From the NCBI GenBank assembly GCA_963713815.1, contig CAVQNH010000050.1, forward strand, positions 22,740-86,739: a stretch of 64,000 nucleotides of DNA, read 5' to 3'. This stretch comes from RYN-230 sp963713815. GTDB lineage: Bacteria; Actinomycetota; Actinomycetes; Streptosporangiales; Streptosporangiaceae. Below are positions 27,446-36,640 of this stretch, one piece after another. The translations under genes were made by a program, and so were the position numbers. A model generated the notes under the pieces. The model searched no databases, was not told the DNA's origin, and worked only from the letters and a program-made list of their open reading frames with translations. How positions within the stretch are numbered: the first letter of the stretch is position 1; each line of letters begins with the position of its first letter.

Positions 27446-28699
27446 GTGCACCTGACCCGCCTCGCGCTCACCGACTTCCGGTCCTACGCGGCGGCGGATC
27501 TGGTCCTCGGCCCGGGCGTGAGCACCCTGCTGGGCGCGAACGGCGAGGGCAAGACCAACGTGGTCGAGGCCGCGGGATACGTCTCCACCCTCGGCAGCCA
27601 CCGGGTCGGCACTGATGCGCCGCTGGTGCGGCGGGGCGCCGAGCGGGCCATCCTGCGGGCCGCCATCACCTCGGCCGAGCGGGACAGCCTGGTGGAGATC
27701 GAGATCAACCCGGGACGGGCCAACCGGGCCCGGGTGAACCGGGTCGCGGTGCCGCGGCCCCGCCAGGTGCTCGGGATCCTGCGCACCGTGCTCTTCGCCC
27801 CCGAGGACCTGGCCCTGGTCAAGGGCGACCCCGACCAGCGCCGCCGCTACCTCGACGAGCTCCTGGTCGCCCGGGCGCCCCGGTACGCCGGCGTGCGCAG
27901 CGACTACGAGCGGGTGGTCAAGCAGCGCACCGCGCTGCTCAAGTCGGCCCGGTCCCGGATGGGGTCACGGGGGTTCGGCCGCCTGGCCCGGCCGCCCGCG
28001 CCGGAGCTGTCCGGCGATCCGCAGGGTGATGAGGCCGCCAACCCGGCGGGGATGGGCCTGGAGGGTGCGCTCGACGCGTGGGACGAGCACCTCGCGGTCA
28101 AGGGCGCTGAGCTGCTGGCCGGCCGCCTGGAGCTGACCGCGGCGCTGCGGCCCCTGCTGACCAGGAGCTACGCCGGCGTATCCGGGGATGACGTGGCCGC
28201 TGCCATCACCTACCGCCAGCGGGCCAGCGTGAAGAGCGAGGCCGCCGCGGGCGAGGCGGCCAGCCAGCCCGACAGCGGCGAGCCGGCCGCCGACCGTGCG
28301 CAGCTGGCCCAGGGCCTGCGCGACGCGCTGGCCCGGTCCCGGCCGGATGAGCTGGAGCGCGGGGTCTGCCTGGTCGGCCCGCACCGGGACGACCTGGAGC
28401 TGGGTATCGGCGATCTGCCCGCCCGCGGCTACGCGAGCCACGGCGAGTCCTGGTCCATGGCCCTGGCCCTGCGCCTGTCCGGTTTCGAGTTGCTCCGGGC
28501 CGACGGCGACGACCCGGTTCTCCTGCTCGACGACGTGTTCGCCGAGCTAGACACCGGCCGCCGGGACCGGCTGGCCAGCCTGGTGGCCGGCACGGAGCAG
28601 GTCCTGGTTACCGCCGCGGTCCCCGAGGACGTCCCGGCGGTGCTGCAGGGCGCGAGGTTTTCCGTTGCGGCTGGGGCGGTGACCCGTGACGGCGGATGA
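27446..28699 (+). CDS. recF: DNA replication and repair protein RecF
   Basis: SMC-like ATPase that loads RecA at single-strand gaps. Start GTG at 27446 gives VHLTRLALTDFRSY, the normal N-terminus. Walker A is LLGANGEGKTNVVEA, the signature region VCLVGPHRDDLELGI, and Walker B DDPVLLLDDVFAELD. Length 417 residues, slightly longer than usual because of an Ala/Gly-rich insert near residues 150-270. The 3' end overlaps dciA by 14 bases. Confidence 0.95.
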   Translation: MHLTRLALTDFRSYAAADLVLGPGVSTLLGANGEGKTNVVEAAGYVSTLGSHRVGTDAPLVRRGAERAILRAAITSAERDSLVEIEINPGRANRARVNRVAVPRPRQVLGILRTVLFAPEDLALVKGDPDQRRRYLDELLVARAPRYAGVRSDYERVVKQRTALLKSARSRMGSRGFGRLARPPAPELSGDPQGDEAANPAGMGLEGALDAWDEHLAVKGAELLAGRLELTAALRPLLTRSYAGVSGDDVAAAITYRQRASVKSEAAAGEAASQPDSGEPAADRAQLAQGLRDALARSRPDELERGVCLVGPHRDDLELGIGDLPARGYASHGESWSMALALRLSGFELLRADGDDPVLLLDDVFAELDTGRRDRLASLVAGTEQVLVTAAVPEDVPAVLQGARFSVAAGAVTRDGG

Positions 28700-29285
28700 C
28701 CCGGGCAGCCCAGCTCAGCCAGAGCCAGCCGGCGCCGGCCTTACCGGGAGCGAGCCAGGCCAGCCCGGGGCGGCCGCCCTCACCCCGGCGCAGCTGGCCC
28801 GGGAGGCGCTCGCCCGGGCCAAGGCGGCGGCCCGGGAGCGCGGTGCGGCTCCCGCCGGGGGGATGTCAGCCCGCGCCCCGGCCCGGGGAGGTGCCGCGGG
28901 CCAGGGCGGCCGGCCCCGGCGGCCGCGGCGCGACGACCCGCAGCCGCTCACGACGGCGATCCGCGGCCTTATCGGGGACGAGGGCTGGCAGACCGCGGCC
29001 GCGCTCGGCTCGGTCTTCGGCCGCTGGCCGCAGATCGTCGGCGCCGACCTCGCCGCGCACACCCGCCCGGACCGCTTCACCGACGGCGAGCTCCTGGTGA
29101 TCGCCGATTCCACCGCCTGGGCCACCCAGGTGCGGCTGCTGGCCGGCACCCTGGTGCGCAGGCTGAACAGCGAGCTGGGCGAGGGCACGGTGACCAGGGT
29201 CAAGGTCCGCGGTCCCGAGCAGCCCCGGCGACCTGGGGAGTGGCGGGTGCGAGGTGGTCGGGGGCCACGCGACACGTACGGCTGA
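28686..29285 (+). CDS. dciA: DUF721 protein, DciA-like helicase loader
   Basis: DUF721 proteins include DciA, the ancestral loader of the DnaB helicase, and this gene lies in the dnaA-dnaN-recF-gyrB cluster as usual. A disordered Pro/Ala/Gly-rich N-terminus of about 80 residues precedes the domain: LTTAIRGLIGDEGWQTAAAL, VFGRWPQIVGADLAAHTRP, LLVIADSTAWATQVRLLAGT, LVRRLNSELGEGTVTRVKVR. GTG at 28686 overlaps recF. The gyrB promoter begins at its stop codon. Confidence 0.88.
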   Translation: MTADDPGSPAQPEPAGAGLTGSEPGQPGAAALTPAQLAREALARAKAAARERGAAPAGGMSARAPARGGAAGQGGRPRRPRRDDPQPLTTAIRGLIGDEGWQTAAALGSVFGRWPQIVGADLAAHTRPDRFTDGELLVIADSTAWATQVRLLAGTLVRRLNSELGEGTVTRVKVRGPEQPRRPGEWRVRGGRGPRDTYG

Positions 29286-29310
29286 GACTGAAGGTTCTCC
29301 CAGGTAAAAT
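29282..29310 (+). promoter_or_regulatory. gyrB promoter
   Basis: CTGAGA (29282-29287) and TAAAAT (29305-29310) are separated by 17 bases, a good housekeeping promoter. Transcription would begin near 29317, giving a leader of about 75 bases before the gyrB start. Confidence 0.65.
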
Positions 29311-29393
29311 GGGACTGTGCCGCTGGGCAGCAACGCGGGTCAGGCCTGCTGTCGCCCCGGTGGTGCGTTATTTCTTCCAAGAGGAGCTTGCTC

Positions 29394-31351
29394 TTGTCCT
29401 ACGACGCACGTTCGATCACGGTCTTGGAGGGCCTTGAGGCAGTACGCAAGCGTCCCGGTATGTACATCGGCTCTACCGGCGAGCGCGGCCTCCACCACCT
29501 CGTGTACGAGGTTGTGGACAATGCCGTGGACGAGGCCCTGGCCGGCTACTGCGACCGCATCGATGTCACCCTGCTGTCCGATGGGGGGGTCCGGGTCACC
29601 GACGACGGCCGGGGCATCCCCGTCGATGAGCACCCGGTGGAGAAGCGGCCGGCTGTCGAGGTGGTCCTGACCACGCTGCACGCGGGCGGGAAGTTCGACG
29701 GCAAGTCCTACGCCGTCTCCGGCGGCCTGCACGGGGTAGGCGTTTCCGTGGTGAACGCCCTGTCCTCCCGGCTGGACGTCGAGATCCGCCGCGACGGGTT
29801 CGTGTGGCGGCAGCGTTATGAGCAGAGTCACCCGGTCACGCCGCTGAGCCGCGACGAGCCCACCGACGAGACCGGCACCACCATCACCTTCTGGCCGGAC
29901 CAGGTCATCTTCGAGACCACCGAGTGGGACTGGGAAACACTGTCCCGCCGGCTCCAGGAGATGGCGTTCCTCAATCGCGGCCTCGAGATCAACCTGCTCG
30001 ACGAGCGGCCCGATCACGCCGCGACCACCGACGACAGCGACCCGGGCCAGCCGCGTGCCCTGCGCTACCGCTACGAAGGCGGCATCGCCGACTTCGTGCG
30101 CTACCTGAACGCCTCCAAGGAGCCGGTGCACGCCACCGTCATCGACTTCGGGGAGGACGGCGTCGGGATCTCCGCCGAGATCGCCATGCAGTGGAACAGC
30201 TCGTACGCCGAGTCGGTGCATACCTTCGCCAACACGATCAACACGGCGGAAGGCGGTACCCACGAAGAGGGCTTCCGGGCCGCGCTGACCTCCATCGTGA
30301 ACCGGTACGCCAAGGAGCAGAAGCTGCTCCGGGAGAAGGACGACAACCTGACCGGGGAGGACGTGCGCGAGGGGCTCGCCGCGATCATCCACGTCAAGCT
30401 GGCCAACCCGCAGTTCGAGGGGCAGACCAAGACCAAGCTGGGCAACACCGAGGCCAAGTCGTTCGTCCAGAAGGCCGTCAACGACCACCTGCGGGACTGG
30501 TTCGACCGCAACCCCGGCGAGGCCAAGGACATCATCACCAAGGCCACCCAGGCGGCCCGGGCCCGGATCGCCGCCCGCCAGGCGCGTGACCTGACCCGGC
30601 GCAAGGGCCTGCTGGAGTCATCCTCGCTGCCCGGCAAGCTGTCCGACTGCCAGTCCGGTGACCCGGAGCGCTGCGAGATCTACGTGGTCGAGGGCGACTC
30701 GGCGGGCGGCTCGGCCAAGCAGGGCCGGAACCCGGAGTTCCAGGCGATCCTGCCGCTGCGGGGCAAGATCCTCAACGTGGAGAAGTCCCGGATCGACCGG
30801 GTGCTGAAGAACAACGAGGTCCAGGCGATGATCACCGCGCTGGGCACGGGCATCCACGACGACTTCGATATCGCCAAGCTCCGCTACTACAAGATCGTCC
30901 TGATGGCCGACGCGGACGTGGACGGCCAGCACATCACCACGCTGCTGCTCACCCTGCTGTTCCGGTTCATGAAGCCGCTCATCGAGGCCGGCCACGTGTA
31001 CCTGGCCCAGCCACCGCTCTACAAGATCAAGTGGGAGGGGCGCGGAGCTCATCCCGACTACGCCTACTCCGACCGCGAGCGCGACGCGCTCATCCAGGCC
31101 GGCATCGCCGCCGGCCGCGGGACCCCCGCCCGCGGGACGGCATCCAGCGGTACAAGGGCCTCGGCGAGATGAACGCGACCGAGCTGTGGGAGACCACCAT
31201 GAACCCGGCGAACCGGGTGCTCCGGCAGGTGACGGTGGATGACGCGGCCCAGGCGGATGAGCTGTTCAGCGTGCTGATGGGCGAGGACGTGGAGGCACGC
31301 CGGGCGTTCATCCAGCGCAATGCCAAGGACGTCAGGTTCCTCGACATCTAG
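29394..31351 (+). CDS. gyrB: DNA gyrase subunit B (frameshifted)
   Basis: ATPase subunit of gyrase. The GHKL ATPase site (EVVDNAVDEALAGYCD, DDGRGIPVDEHP, GGLHGVGVSVVNAL), transducer and TOPRIM motifs (EGDSAGGSAKQGRN, IVLMADADVDGQHI) are present. Near 31130 the frame moves from 3 to 2 (one base lost): the conserved DGIQRYKGLGEMNATELWET and the C-terminus to RNAKDVRFLDI read only in the new frame. An essential gene cannot lack this end, so a sequence error is likely. TTG at 29394, 7 bases after GAGGAG (29381-29386), is the best start; TTG at 29388 is too close to that site. Confidence 0.95.
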
Positions 31352-31449
31352 GCGCCCGGGCGGACCGCAGCCTCGCGGGCCCCGTGCCCCGGAGAACCGG
31401 TGCCCTGGAGAACCTGGCCGACTGCCAATGATTGGGAAGAGGTTGACAC

Positions 31450-33981
31450 GTGACCGACGTGGACTCGGGAGACGCTCCGCCGCCGCAGCATGACCGGACC
31501 GAGCCGGTCGACATCCAGGTCGAGATGCAGCGCAGCTACATCGACTACGCGATGTCGGTCATCGTCGGGCGCGCGCTGCCGGACGTGAGGGACGGCCTCA
31601 AGCCCGTGCATACGCGCGTGCTGTGGGCGATGTACGACGGCGGGTACCGCCCGGAGCGCGGCTACTCCAAGTGCGCCCGGGTGGTCGGCGAGGTGATGGG
31701 CAACTACCATCCGCACGGCGACTCCTCCATCTACGACGCGCTGGTCCGGCTGGCCCAGCCGTGGTCGATGCGGATGCCCCTCATCGACAGCCAGGGCAAC
31801 TTCGGCTCGCCGGGCAACGACCCGCCCGCGGCCATGCGGTACACCGAGTGCCGGCTCGCGCCGCTGGCCATGGAGATGCTGCGGGACATCGACAAGGACA
31901 CCGTCGACTTCCGGCCCAGCTACGACGGCCGCGGCGGGGAGCCCGTGGTCCTGCCCGCCCGCTTCCCGAACCTGCTGATCAACGGGTCCGAGGGCATCGC
32001 GGTCGGGATGGCCACCAGGATCCCGCCGCACAACCTGCGCGAGGTCGCGGCCGGGGTCCAGTGGTACCTGGAGCACTTCGAGACTTCCGATGAGGACCTG
32101 CTGGACGCGCTGATCGAGCGCGTGAAGGGGCCCGACTTCCCCACCAGCGGCCTGATCGTCGGCCGGCGTGGCATCGAGGATGCCTACCGGACCGGCCGGG
32201 GCTCGATCACCATGCGCGCGGTGGTGGACATCGACGAGGATGCCCGCGGCCGGGCCTGCCTGATCGTCACCGAGCTGCCGTACCAGGTCAACCCGGACAA
32301 CCTGGCCCTCAAGATCGCTGAGCTGGTGCGGGACGGCCGGGTCAGCGGGATCGCCGACGTGCGGGACGAGAGCAGCGGCCGCACTGGCCAGCGCCTGATC
32401 ATCGTGCTGAAGCGGGACGCGGTGGCCAAGGTCGTGCTGAACAACCTGTACAAGCACACCCAGCTGCAGGACACGTTCGGCGCCAACATGCTCGCCCTGG
32501 TCGACGGCGTGCCCCGCACGCTCCGGCTGGACCAGATGATCAGGTACTGGGTCGCCCACCAGATCGAGGTCATCGTCCGCCGGACCCGCTTCCTGCTCCG
32601 CCAGGCGCAGCAGCGGGCCCACATCGTCAGCGCGCTGCTCAAGGCGATCGACCGGATCGACGAGGTCATCGCGCTCATCCGCGGCAGCGAGTCCGCCAAC
32701 GCCGCCATGCAGGGCCTGATGGACCTGCTGGAGATCGACGAGGAGCAGGCCCGGGCCATCCTCGACATGCAGCTGCGCAGGCTCGCCGCCCTCGAGCGCC
32801 AGGCGCTCACGGACGAGTACGAGGACCTGATGGCGAAGATCGCCGACTACGAGGCGATCCTGGCCTCGCCCGAGCGGCAGCGCCAGATCGTCAGCGATGA
32901 GCTCGGCGAGATCGTGACCAAGTACGGCGACGAGCGGCGCACCCGCATCATCCCCTTCGACGGCGACGTGACCGACGAGGACCTCATCGCCGAGGAGGAT
33001 GTGGTCGTCACCATCACCCGCGGCGGCTACGCCAAGCGCACCCGGACGGACCTGTACCGGGCGCAGCGGCGCGGGGGCAAGGGGGTACGCGGCGCGCAGC
33101 TGCGCACCGACGACATCGTGGACCACTTCTTCGTGACCACGACGCACCGCTGGATCCTGTTCTTCACCAACAAGGGCCGGGTCTACCGGGCCAAGGCCTA
33201 CGAGCTGCCGGACACGGCCCGGGACGCGCGCGGCCAGCACGTGGCCAACCTGCTCGCGTTCCAGCCGGACGAGCGGATCGCCGAGGTCCTCGCGATCCCG
33301 GACTACTCGGTCGCGCCCTACCTGGTCATCGCGACCCGCTCCGGGCTGGTCAAGAAGTCGCTGCTGACCGACTATGACTCCCCCCGGTCCGGAGGGATCA
33401 TCGCGATCAACCTCCGGGAGGACGACGAGGTCATCGCGGCCAGCCTGGTCTCCCCCGAGGATGACCTGCTGCTGGTCAGCCGGAAGGCCCAGTCCATCCG
33501 GTTCCACGCCACCGACGACACCATGCGCCCGATGGGCCGGGCCACCTCCGGCGTGATCGGCATGCGGTTCACCGACGGCGACGAGCTGCTCGACATGCAC
33601 GTGGTCCGGGAGGGCGCCGACGTGCTGGTGGCCACCGGCCTCGGGTACGCCAAGCGGACGCCCTCGGACCAGTACCCCCTCCAGGGCCGGGGCGGCCGCG
33701 GCGTGCTCACCGCGCGCATCACCGATGCCCGGGGCGAGCTGGTCGGGGCGCTGATGGTGCACCCGGACGACGAGGTGTTCGCGATCACCTCCTCCGGCGG
33801 GGTCATCCGGACCTCGGCCGGCGAGGTCAAGCTGTCCGGCCGGCAGACCATGGGCGTCCGGCTGATGAACCTGGCGTCCGGCGACAGCGTGGTGGCCATC
33901 GCCCGCAACGCCGAGTCGATGCCCGACTCCGACGATGAGGATGAGGATGGAGGCCGGGAACGGCTCCGGGCCTGCGGCTGA
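31450..33981 (+). CDS. gyrA: DNA gyrase subunit A
   Basis: Cleaving and rejoining subunit of gyrase. GTG at 31450 gives 843 residues. The active-site tyrosine is about residue 131 (AAMRYTECRL); the quinolone region reads YHPHGDSSIYD, with Ser and Asp at the resistance positions, thus the sensitive form. The GyrA box is QRRGGKGVRG and the C-terminal beta-pinwheel is complete. After DSDDEDED the frame ends in RERLRACG, but the next frame continues an acidic tail (EAGNGSGPAAEAG onward) to TAA at 34100-34102, as expected for actinobacterial GyrA, so one extra base near 33950 is likely. Confidence 0.96.
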   Translation: MTDVDSGDAPPPQHDRTEPVDIQVEMQRSYIDYAMSVIVGRALPDVRDGLKPVHTRVLWAMYDGGYRPERGYSKCARVVGEVMGNYHPHGDSSIYDALVRLAQPWSMRMPLIDSQGNFGSPGNDPPAAMRYTECRLAPLAMEMLRDIDKDTVDFRPSYDGRGGEPVVLPARFPNLLINGSEGIAVGMATRIPPHNLREVAAGVQWYLEHFETSDEDLLDALIERVKGPDFPTSGLIVGRRGIEDAYRTGRGSITMRAVVDIDEDARGRACLIVTELPYQVNPDNLALKIAELVRDGRVSGIADVRDESSGRTGQRLIIVLKRDAVAKVVLNNLYKHTQLQDTFGANMLALVDGVPRTLRLDQMIRYWVAHQIEVIVRRTRFLLRQAQQRAHIVSALLKAIDRIDEVIALIRGSESANAAMQGLMDLLEIDEEQARAILDMQLRRLAALERQALTDEYEDLMAKIADYEAILASPERQRQIVSDELGEIVTKYGDERRTRIIPFDGDVTDEDLIAEEDVVVTITRGGYAKRTRTDLYRAQRRGGKGVRGAQLRTDDIVDHFFVTTTHRWILFFTNKGRVYRAKAYELPDTARDARGQHVANLLAFQPDERIAEVLAIPDYSVAPYLVIATRSGLVKKSLLTDYDSPRSGGIIAINLREDDEVIAASLVSPEDDLLLVSRKAQSIRFHATDDTMRPMGRATSGVIGMRFTDGDELLDMHVVREGADVLVATGLGYAKRTPSDQYPLQGRGGRGVLTARITDARGELVGALMVHPDDEVFAITSSGGVIRTSAGEVKLSGRQTMGVRLMNLASGDSVVAIARNAESMPDSDDEDEDGGRERLRACG

Positions 33982-34102
33982 GGCCGGGACCGGGCCGGAT
34001 GATCCGGACATAACGGTCGACCCGCGCGGTGTCGAGCCGGAAGATGGTCCCGGGAACGCCGGTCCTGAGGACCCGGCGGATGATTCCGGGGTGTCCGGGT
34101 AA

Positions 34103-34290
34103 GGATCTGGTCACCCGGCATCGTGGTACGGAAGGTCACGGTGCGATGACGGACGGGCTATTGGACGCAACGTGGGGACGGTCGGTGACGTCTAATGAGT
34201 ATCCACTCAGACGGCGGTCACAAACCCCGAATGAGGACGTACCCTCCATACGGGGATAACCTCGAAGGAAAGCGTTCCGAGGAGGACGGG
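34103..34290. other. Gap between gyrA tail and DUF3566 gene
   Basis: If the gyrA tail is extended to 34102 this gap is 188 bp. It holds a strong ribosome site GAGGAGG at 34279-34285, five bases before GTG at 34291. I see no other named element. Confidence 0.5.
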
Positions 34291-35200
34291 GTGGAACAAC
34301 GCGCGGAACCGCCATCCTGGCTGCCTGACAGCGGGCAGCCACGGACCGGCGCGGCTGCCGATTTGCGAAACCCCGAGGCCGACGAGGCCACGGCGGGGAC
34401 TACGGACAGGTGACACCGGCTACAACTTTTCCGGGAGCATGTCGTATCCGGACAGCCAGGACACCACGTTCGGCCAGACGGGGACGACCGCCGGCGGGTA
34501 CAGCTACGACCCGGACCCGGCCGCGGACGCCACGTCGGCCATCCCGCCCTACCCGGCTTCGCTGACCGACCCGGCCGGAAGCACGTCCAGCCCGGGCTCG
34601 TCCAGCCCCGGCTCGTCTGGCCCGGGCTCCTCAAGTGCGGGCCGGGCCAGCACGCCCGCGAGCCCGGGGCCCGCGGACGGCCCGCCGGCGGTGAAGGACG
34701 ACGGCCGTAACCGCACCACGACGTTCTCGGTGCCACGCGGCCGGTTCAAGGCCGGCTCACGGTCCCCGGGGACGGCTGCGGGCAGTGCCGCGCTAGGAGG
34801 CGCCGCTGCGTCCGCGCGTCCGGGTACCCAGGCCCGGCGGGCCGACCTGGTCGTCTCCCGGCTCGAGCCCTGGTCGGTGATGAAGTTCAGCTTCCTCATG
34901 TCCCTGGTCGCCTGGGTCGTGCTGTTCGTCGCCGTGGCCTTCCTGTACTTCGTGCTGTCCAGCCTGGGCGTGTTCACGTCCATCCAGCACACGCTGACCA
35001 GTGTCACCTCCAGTTCGGGCTCGTCCGGGACACAACTCAGTCACTGGTTCTCGGCCTCCCGGGTGCTGGGCTACACGATGCTGCTCGGCGCGGTGAACAT
35101 CGTCCTGATCACGGCCCTGTCCACGGTCGGTGCCATGATCTACAACCTGGTCACTCACCTGGGCGGCGGTATCGAGGTCACCCTCCGGGAGACTGACTGA
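34291..35200 (+). CDS. DUF3566 transmembrane protein (probable N-terminal frameshift)
   Basis: Small membrane protein that follows gyrA throughout actinobacteria; function unknown. The DUF3566 domain is clear: VVSRLEPWSVMKFSFLMS, a first helix (LVAWVVLFVAVAFLYFVL), an outside loop rich in Ser/Thr, and a second helix (LGAVNIVLITALSTVGAMIY). The domain frame has an ATG at 34439 with a poor ribosome site, whereas GTG at 34291 has an excellent one and opens 41 codons in another frame ending at 34413. Sequence just upstream of 34439 (DTGYNFSGS) also looks coding, so I read one gene with a one-base indel near 34405. If not, the gene is 34439-35200. Confidence 0.75.
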
Positions 35201-35223
35201 CGCGGGTCACCCGCAAAATGCGA

Positions 35224-35229
35224 TAGCCT
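35224..35229 (+). promoter_or_regulatory. Candidate -10 of the tRNA-Ile promoter
   Basis: TAGCCT lies 61 bases before the tRNA. No -35 at ideal spacing is seen. Confidence 0.35.
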
Positions 35230-35290
35230 TACGCGGCGGCAATTCCCGGGGTGTGCGGCATCTGAGCCGCACCCCGGGCGCCGCAGGCAA

Positions 35291-35364
35291 GGGCCTATAG
35301 CTCAGCCGGTTAGAGCGCCGCCCTGATAAGGCGGAGGTCGATGGTTCAAGTCCATCTAGGCCCA
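35291..35364 (+). tRNA. tRNA-Ile (GAT anticodon)
   Basis: The 74-base cloverleaf has acceptor GGGCCTA pairing with TAGGCCC, D arm TAGCTCAGCCGGTTAGAGC, anticodon stem CGCCCTGATAAGGCG with anticodon GAT, and T arm GATGGTTCAAGTCCATC, ending in discriminator A. The 3' CCA is not encoded (CCC follows). tRNA-Ile downstream of gyrA is a common actinobacterial position. Confidence 0.97.
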
Positions 35365-35417
35365 CCCACCTCCAACGCGTGCCGTTACGGCTGGGCCATC
35401 AGGCCGCCGGGCCGCGG

Positions 35418-35759
35418 CTACCAGCCGAGTTCGGTGAGGCGGGCGTCGTCGATACCGAAGTGGTGTGCCACTTCGTGGATGACTGTCCGCCGGACCTGCT
35501 CCACTACCTCGTCCTCGGTCGAGCAGATCGCGCAGATGGCCCGCCGGTAGATCGTGATCCGGTCCGGCAGCACCCCGGCGTACTGTGTCGTCCGGCTGGT
35601 CAGCGGGATCCCCTGGTACAGCCCCAGCAGGCCCGGGGGCCCGGGGCCGTGCTCGACGGTCACCGCCACGTTGCGCATCAGCCGGCCGAGATCCTCGGGC
35701 AGGCTGTCCAGCGCGGACGCGACCATGTCCTCGAACTGGGCGGGCTCGACGTCGATCAC
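35418..35759 (-). CDS. Zincin-like metallopeptidase family protein
   Basis: Small protein of 113 residues of the minimal metallopeptidase family common in actinobacteria. The zinc motif HEVAHHFG (HExxH followed by G) is at the C-terminus, near residues 94-101, with LPDRITIYRRAIC before it; the N-terminus DVEPAQFEDMVASALDSLP is typical. Substrate unknown. ATG at 35759. It stands alone between tRNA-Ile and the DUF218 gene. Confidence 0.85.
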   Translation of the reverse strand: MIDVEPAQFEDMVASALDSLPEDLGRLMRNVAVTVEHGPGPPGLLGLYQGIPLTSRTTQYAGVLPDRITIYRRAICAICSTEDEVVEQVRRTVIHEVAHHFGIDDARLTELGW

Positions 35760-35846
35760 CGTCTCATTGTCTGCCCGCGGCCTGAACCCCAGCTATGGAT
35801 TGCTTCTGTAAGGGCGCCCTGTGGACGAGTCTGGCTGCCGGGCACA

Positions 35847-35852
35847 TAGCCT
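35847..35852 (+). promoter_or_regulatory. Candidate -10 for the DUF218 gene
   Basis: TAGCCT at 35847-35852 would start a transcript near 35860, giving a 40-base leader that contains GAGGG (35891-35895) six bases before GTG at 35902. Confidence 0.45.
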
Positions 35853-35901
35853 GTTTCCCGACCAGACCACCTCTTTCGCCTTCCCCGCACGAGGGCTGCC
35901 T

Positions 35902-36489
35902 GTGCTGACCAACGACGTCCCGGACGCCTGCTCCGGGACAGTGGACGATCGTGCCCCGCGGCGCCGCAGGCGGCGCGCGATCGTGATCGGGACCATCGCC
36001 GCGGTGTTCCTGGCCTTCTGCGGGCTGACCGCGCGGCTGTTCATCGTCCCCGCCTCCGGGATGCCCGCCCGGGTGGACGCGATCGTGATGATGGCCGGCC
36101 CCGGTAACCGTTACTCCACCGCACTGAGACTGGCGTTCCAGCACCGGGCACCGGTGCTGGTGATCTCCCGCGGATCCGACGCCGTCACCAGCGGCCGCTG
36201 CGCACCGCCGATCCAGGGGGTCAGGGAGATCTGCTTCGACCCCAGCCCGGACACCACGCAGGGCGAGGCAGAGTACGCGGCCCGGCTGGCCAGGCAGTAC
36301 CACTGGCACTCCATCGCCCTGGTCACCATCACGCCGCAGGACTCCCGGGCCCGGCTGCGGATGGAGCGCTGCTTCAGCGGCCACGTCTACGTGATGACCG
36401 CGCCGATCCGGGCCGCGATGTGGCCCTACGAACTGGCCTACGAGTGGGCCGCCACCGTCAAGGCGGTCACCATCAACCGCAGCTGCTGA
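35902..36489 (+). CDS. DUF218 (YdcF/SanA-like) membrane protein
   Basis: Single-span protein with an outside DUF218 domain, a family connected with envelope permeability and cell-wall precursor handling. A basic stretch (PRRRRRRAIVIG) leads to one helix (TIAAVFLAFCGLTARLFIV), then DAIVMMAGPGNRYSTALRLA, VLVISRGSD, and SIALVTITPQDSRARLRMERCF. GTG at 35902 has a ribosome site (GAGGG, six bases) and is preferred over GTG at 35821. Two pairs of cysteines lie in the outside part. No operon partner. Confidence 0.7.
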   Translation: MLTNDVPDACSGTVDDRAPRRRRRRAIVIGTIAAVFLAFCGLTARLFIVPASGMPARVDAIVMMAGPGNRYSTALRLAFQHRAPVLVISRGSDAVTSGRCAPPIQGVREICFDPSPDTTQGEAEYAARLARQYHWHSIALVTITPQDSRARLRMERCFSGHVYVMTAPIRAAMWPYELAYEWAATVKAVTINRSC

Positions 36490-36603
36490 GCCCGCCCCGG
36501 CCACCGGCCCCGGCCTGGCCGGCCGGCCCGGCCTGCCTGGCCCGCAGCGGAGGCCCGATAAGAGAACGCTTAATCAGCGGTCGCCCGAACCAGGCCGGCG
36601 GAT

Positions 36604-36609
36604 TAGAGT
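36604..36609 (+). promoter_or_regulatory. Candidate -10 for the CO maturation operon
   Basis: TAGAGT at 36604-36609 precedes the 36641 gene by 31 bases, with GGGAAGG in between as ribosome site. Confidence 0.45.
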
Positions 36610-36640
36610 CGGGGCGAGGACACCGGGAAGGTACCTGACT

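Noticed and set aside
29317..29670. Possible leaderless short gene beginning at GTG 29317 upstream of gyrB
   Set aside because: It starts where the gyrB transcript should begin but runs into gyrB in another frame with Arg/Ser/Trp-rich sequence; better read as untranslated leader.
31100..31351. Separate small gene encoding the GyrB C-terminus
   Set aside because: The 31031-31351 frame has no plausible start of its own before DGIQRYKGLGEMNA and completes GyrB exactly; it is part of gyrB after a frame break.
31348..34011. Open frame of 887 codons antisense to gyrA
   Set aside because: Low-complexity His/Gly/Asp/Val translation with no family similarity; gyrA on the other strand is complete.
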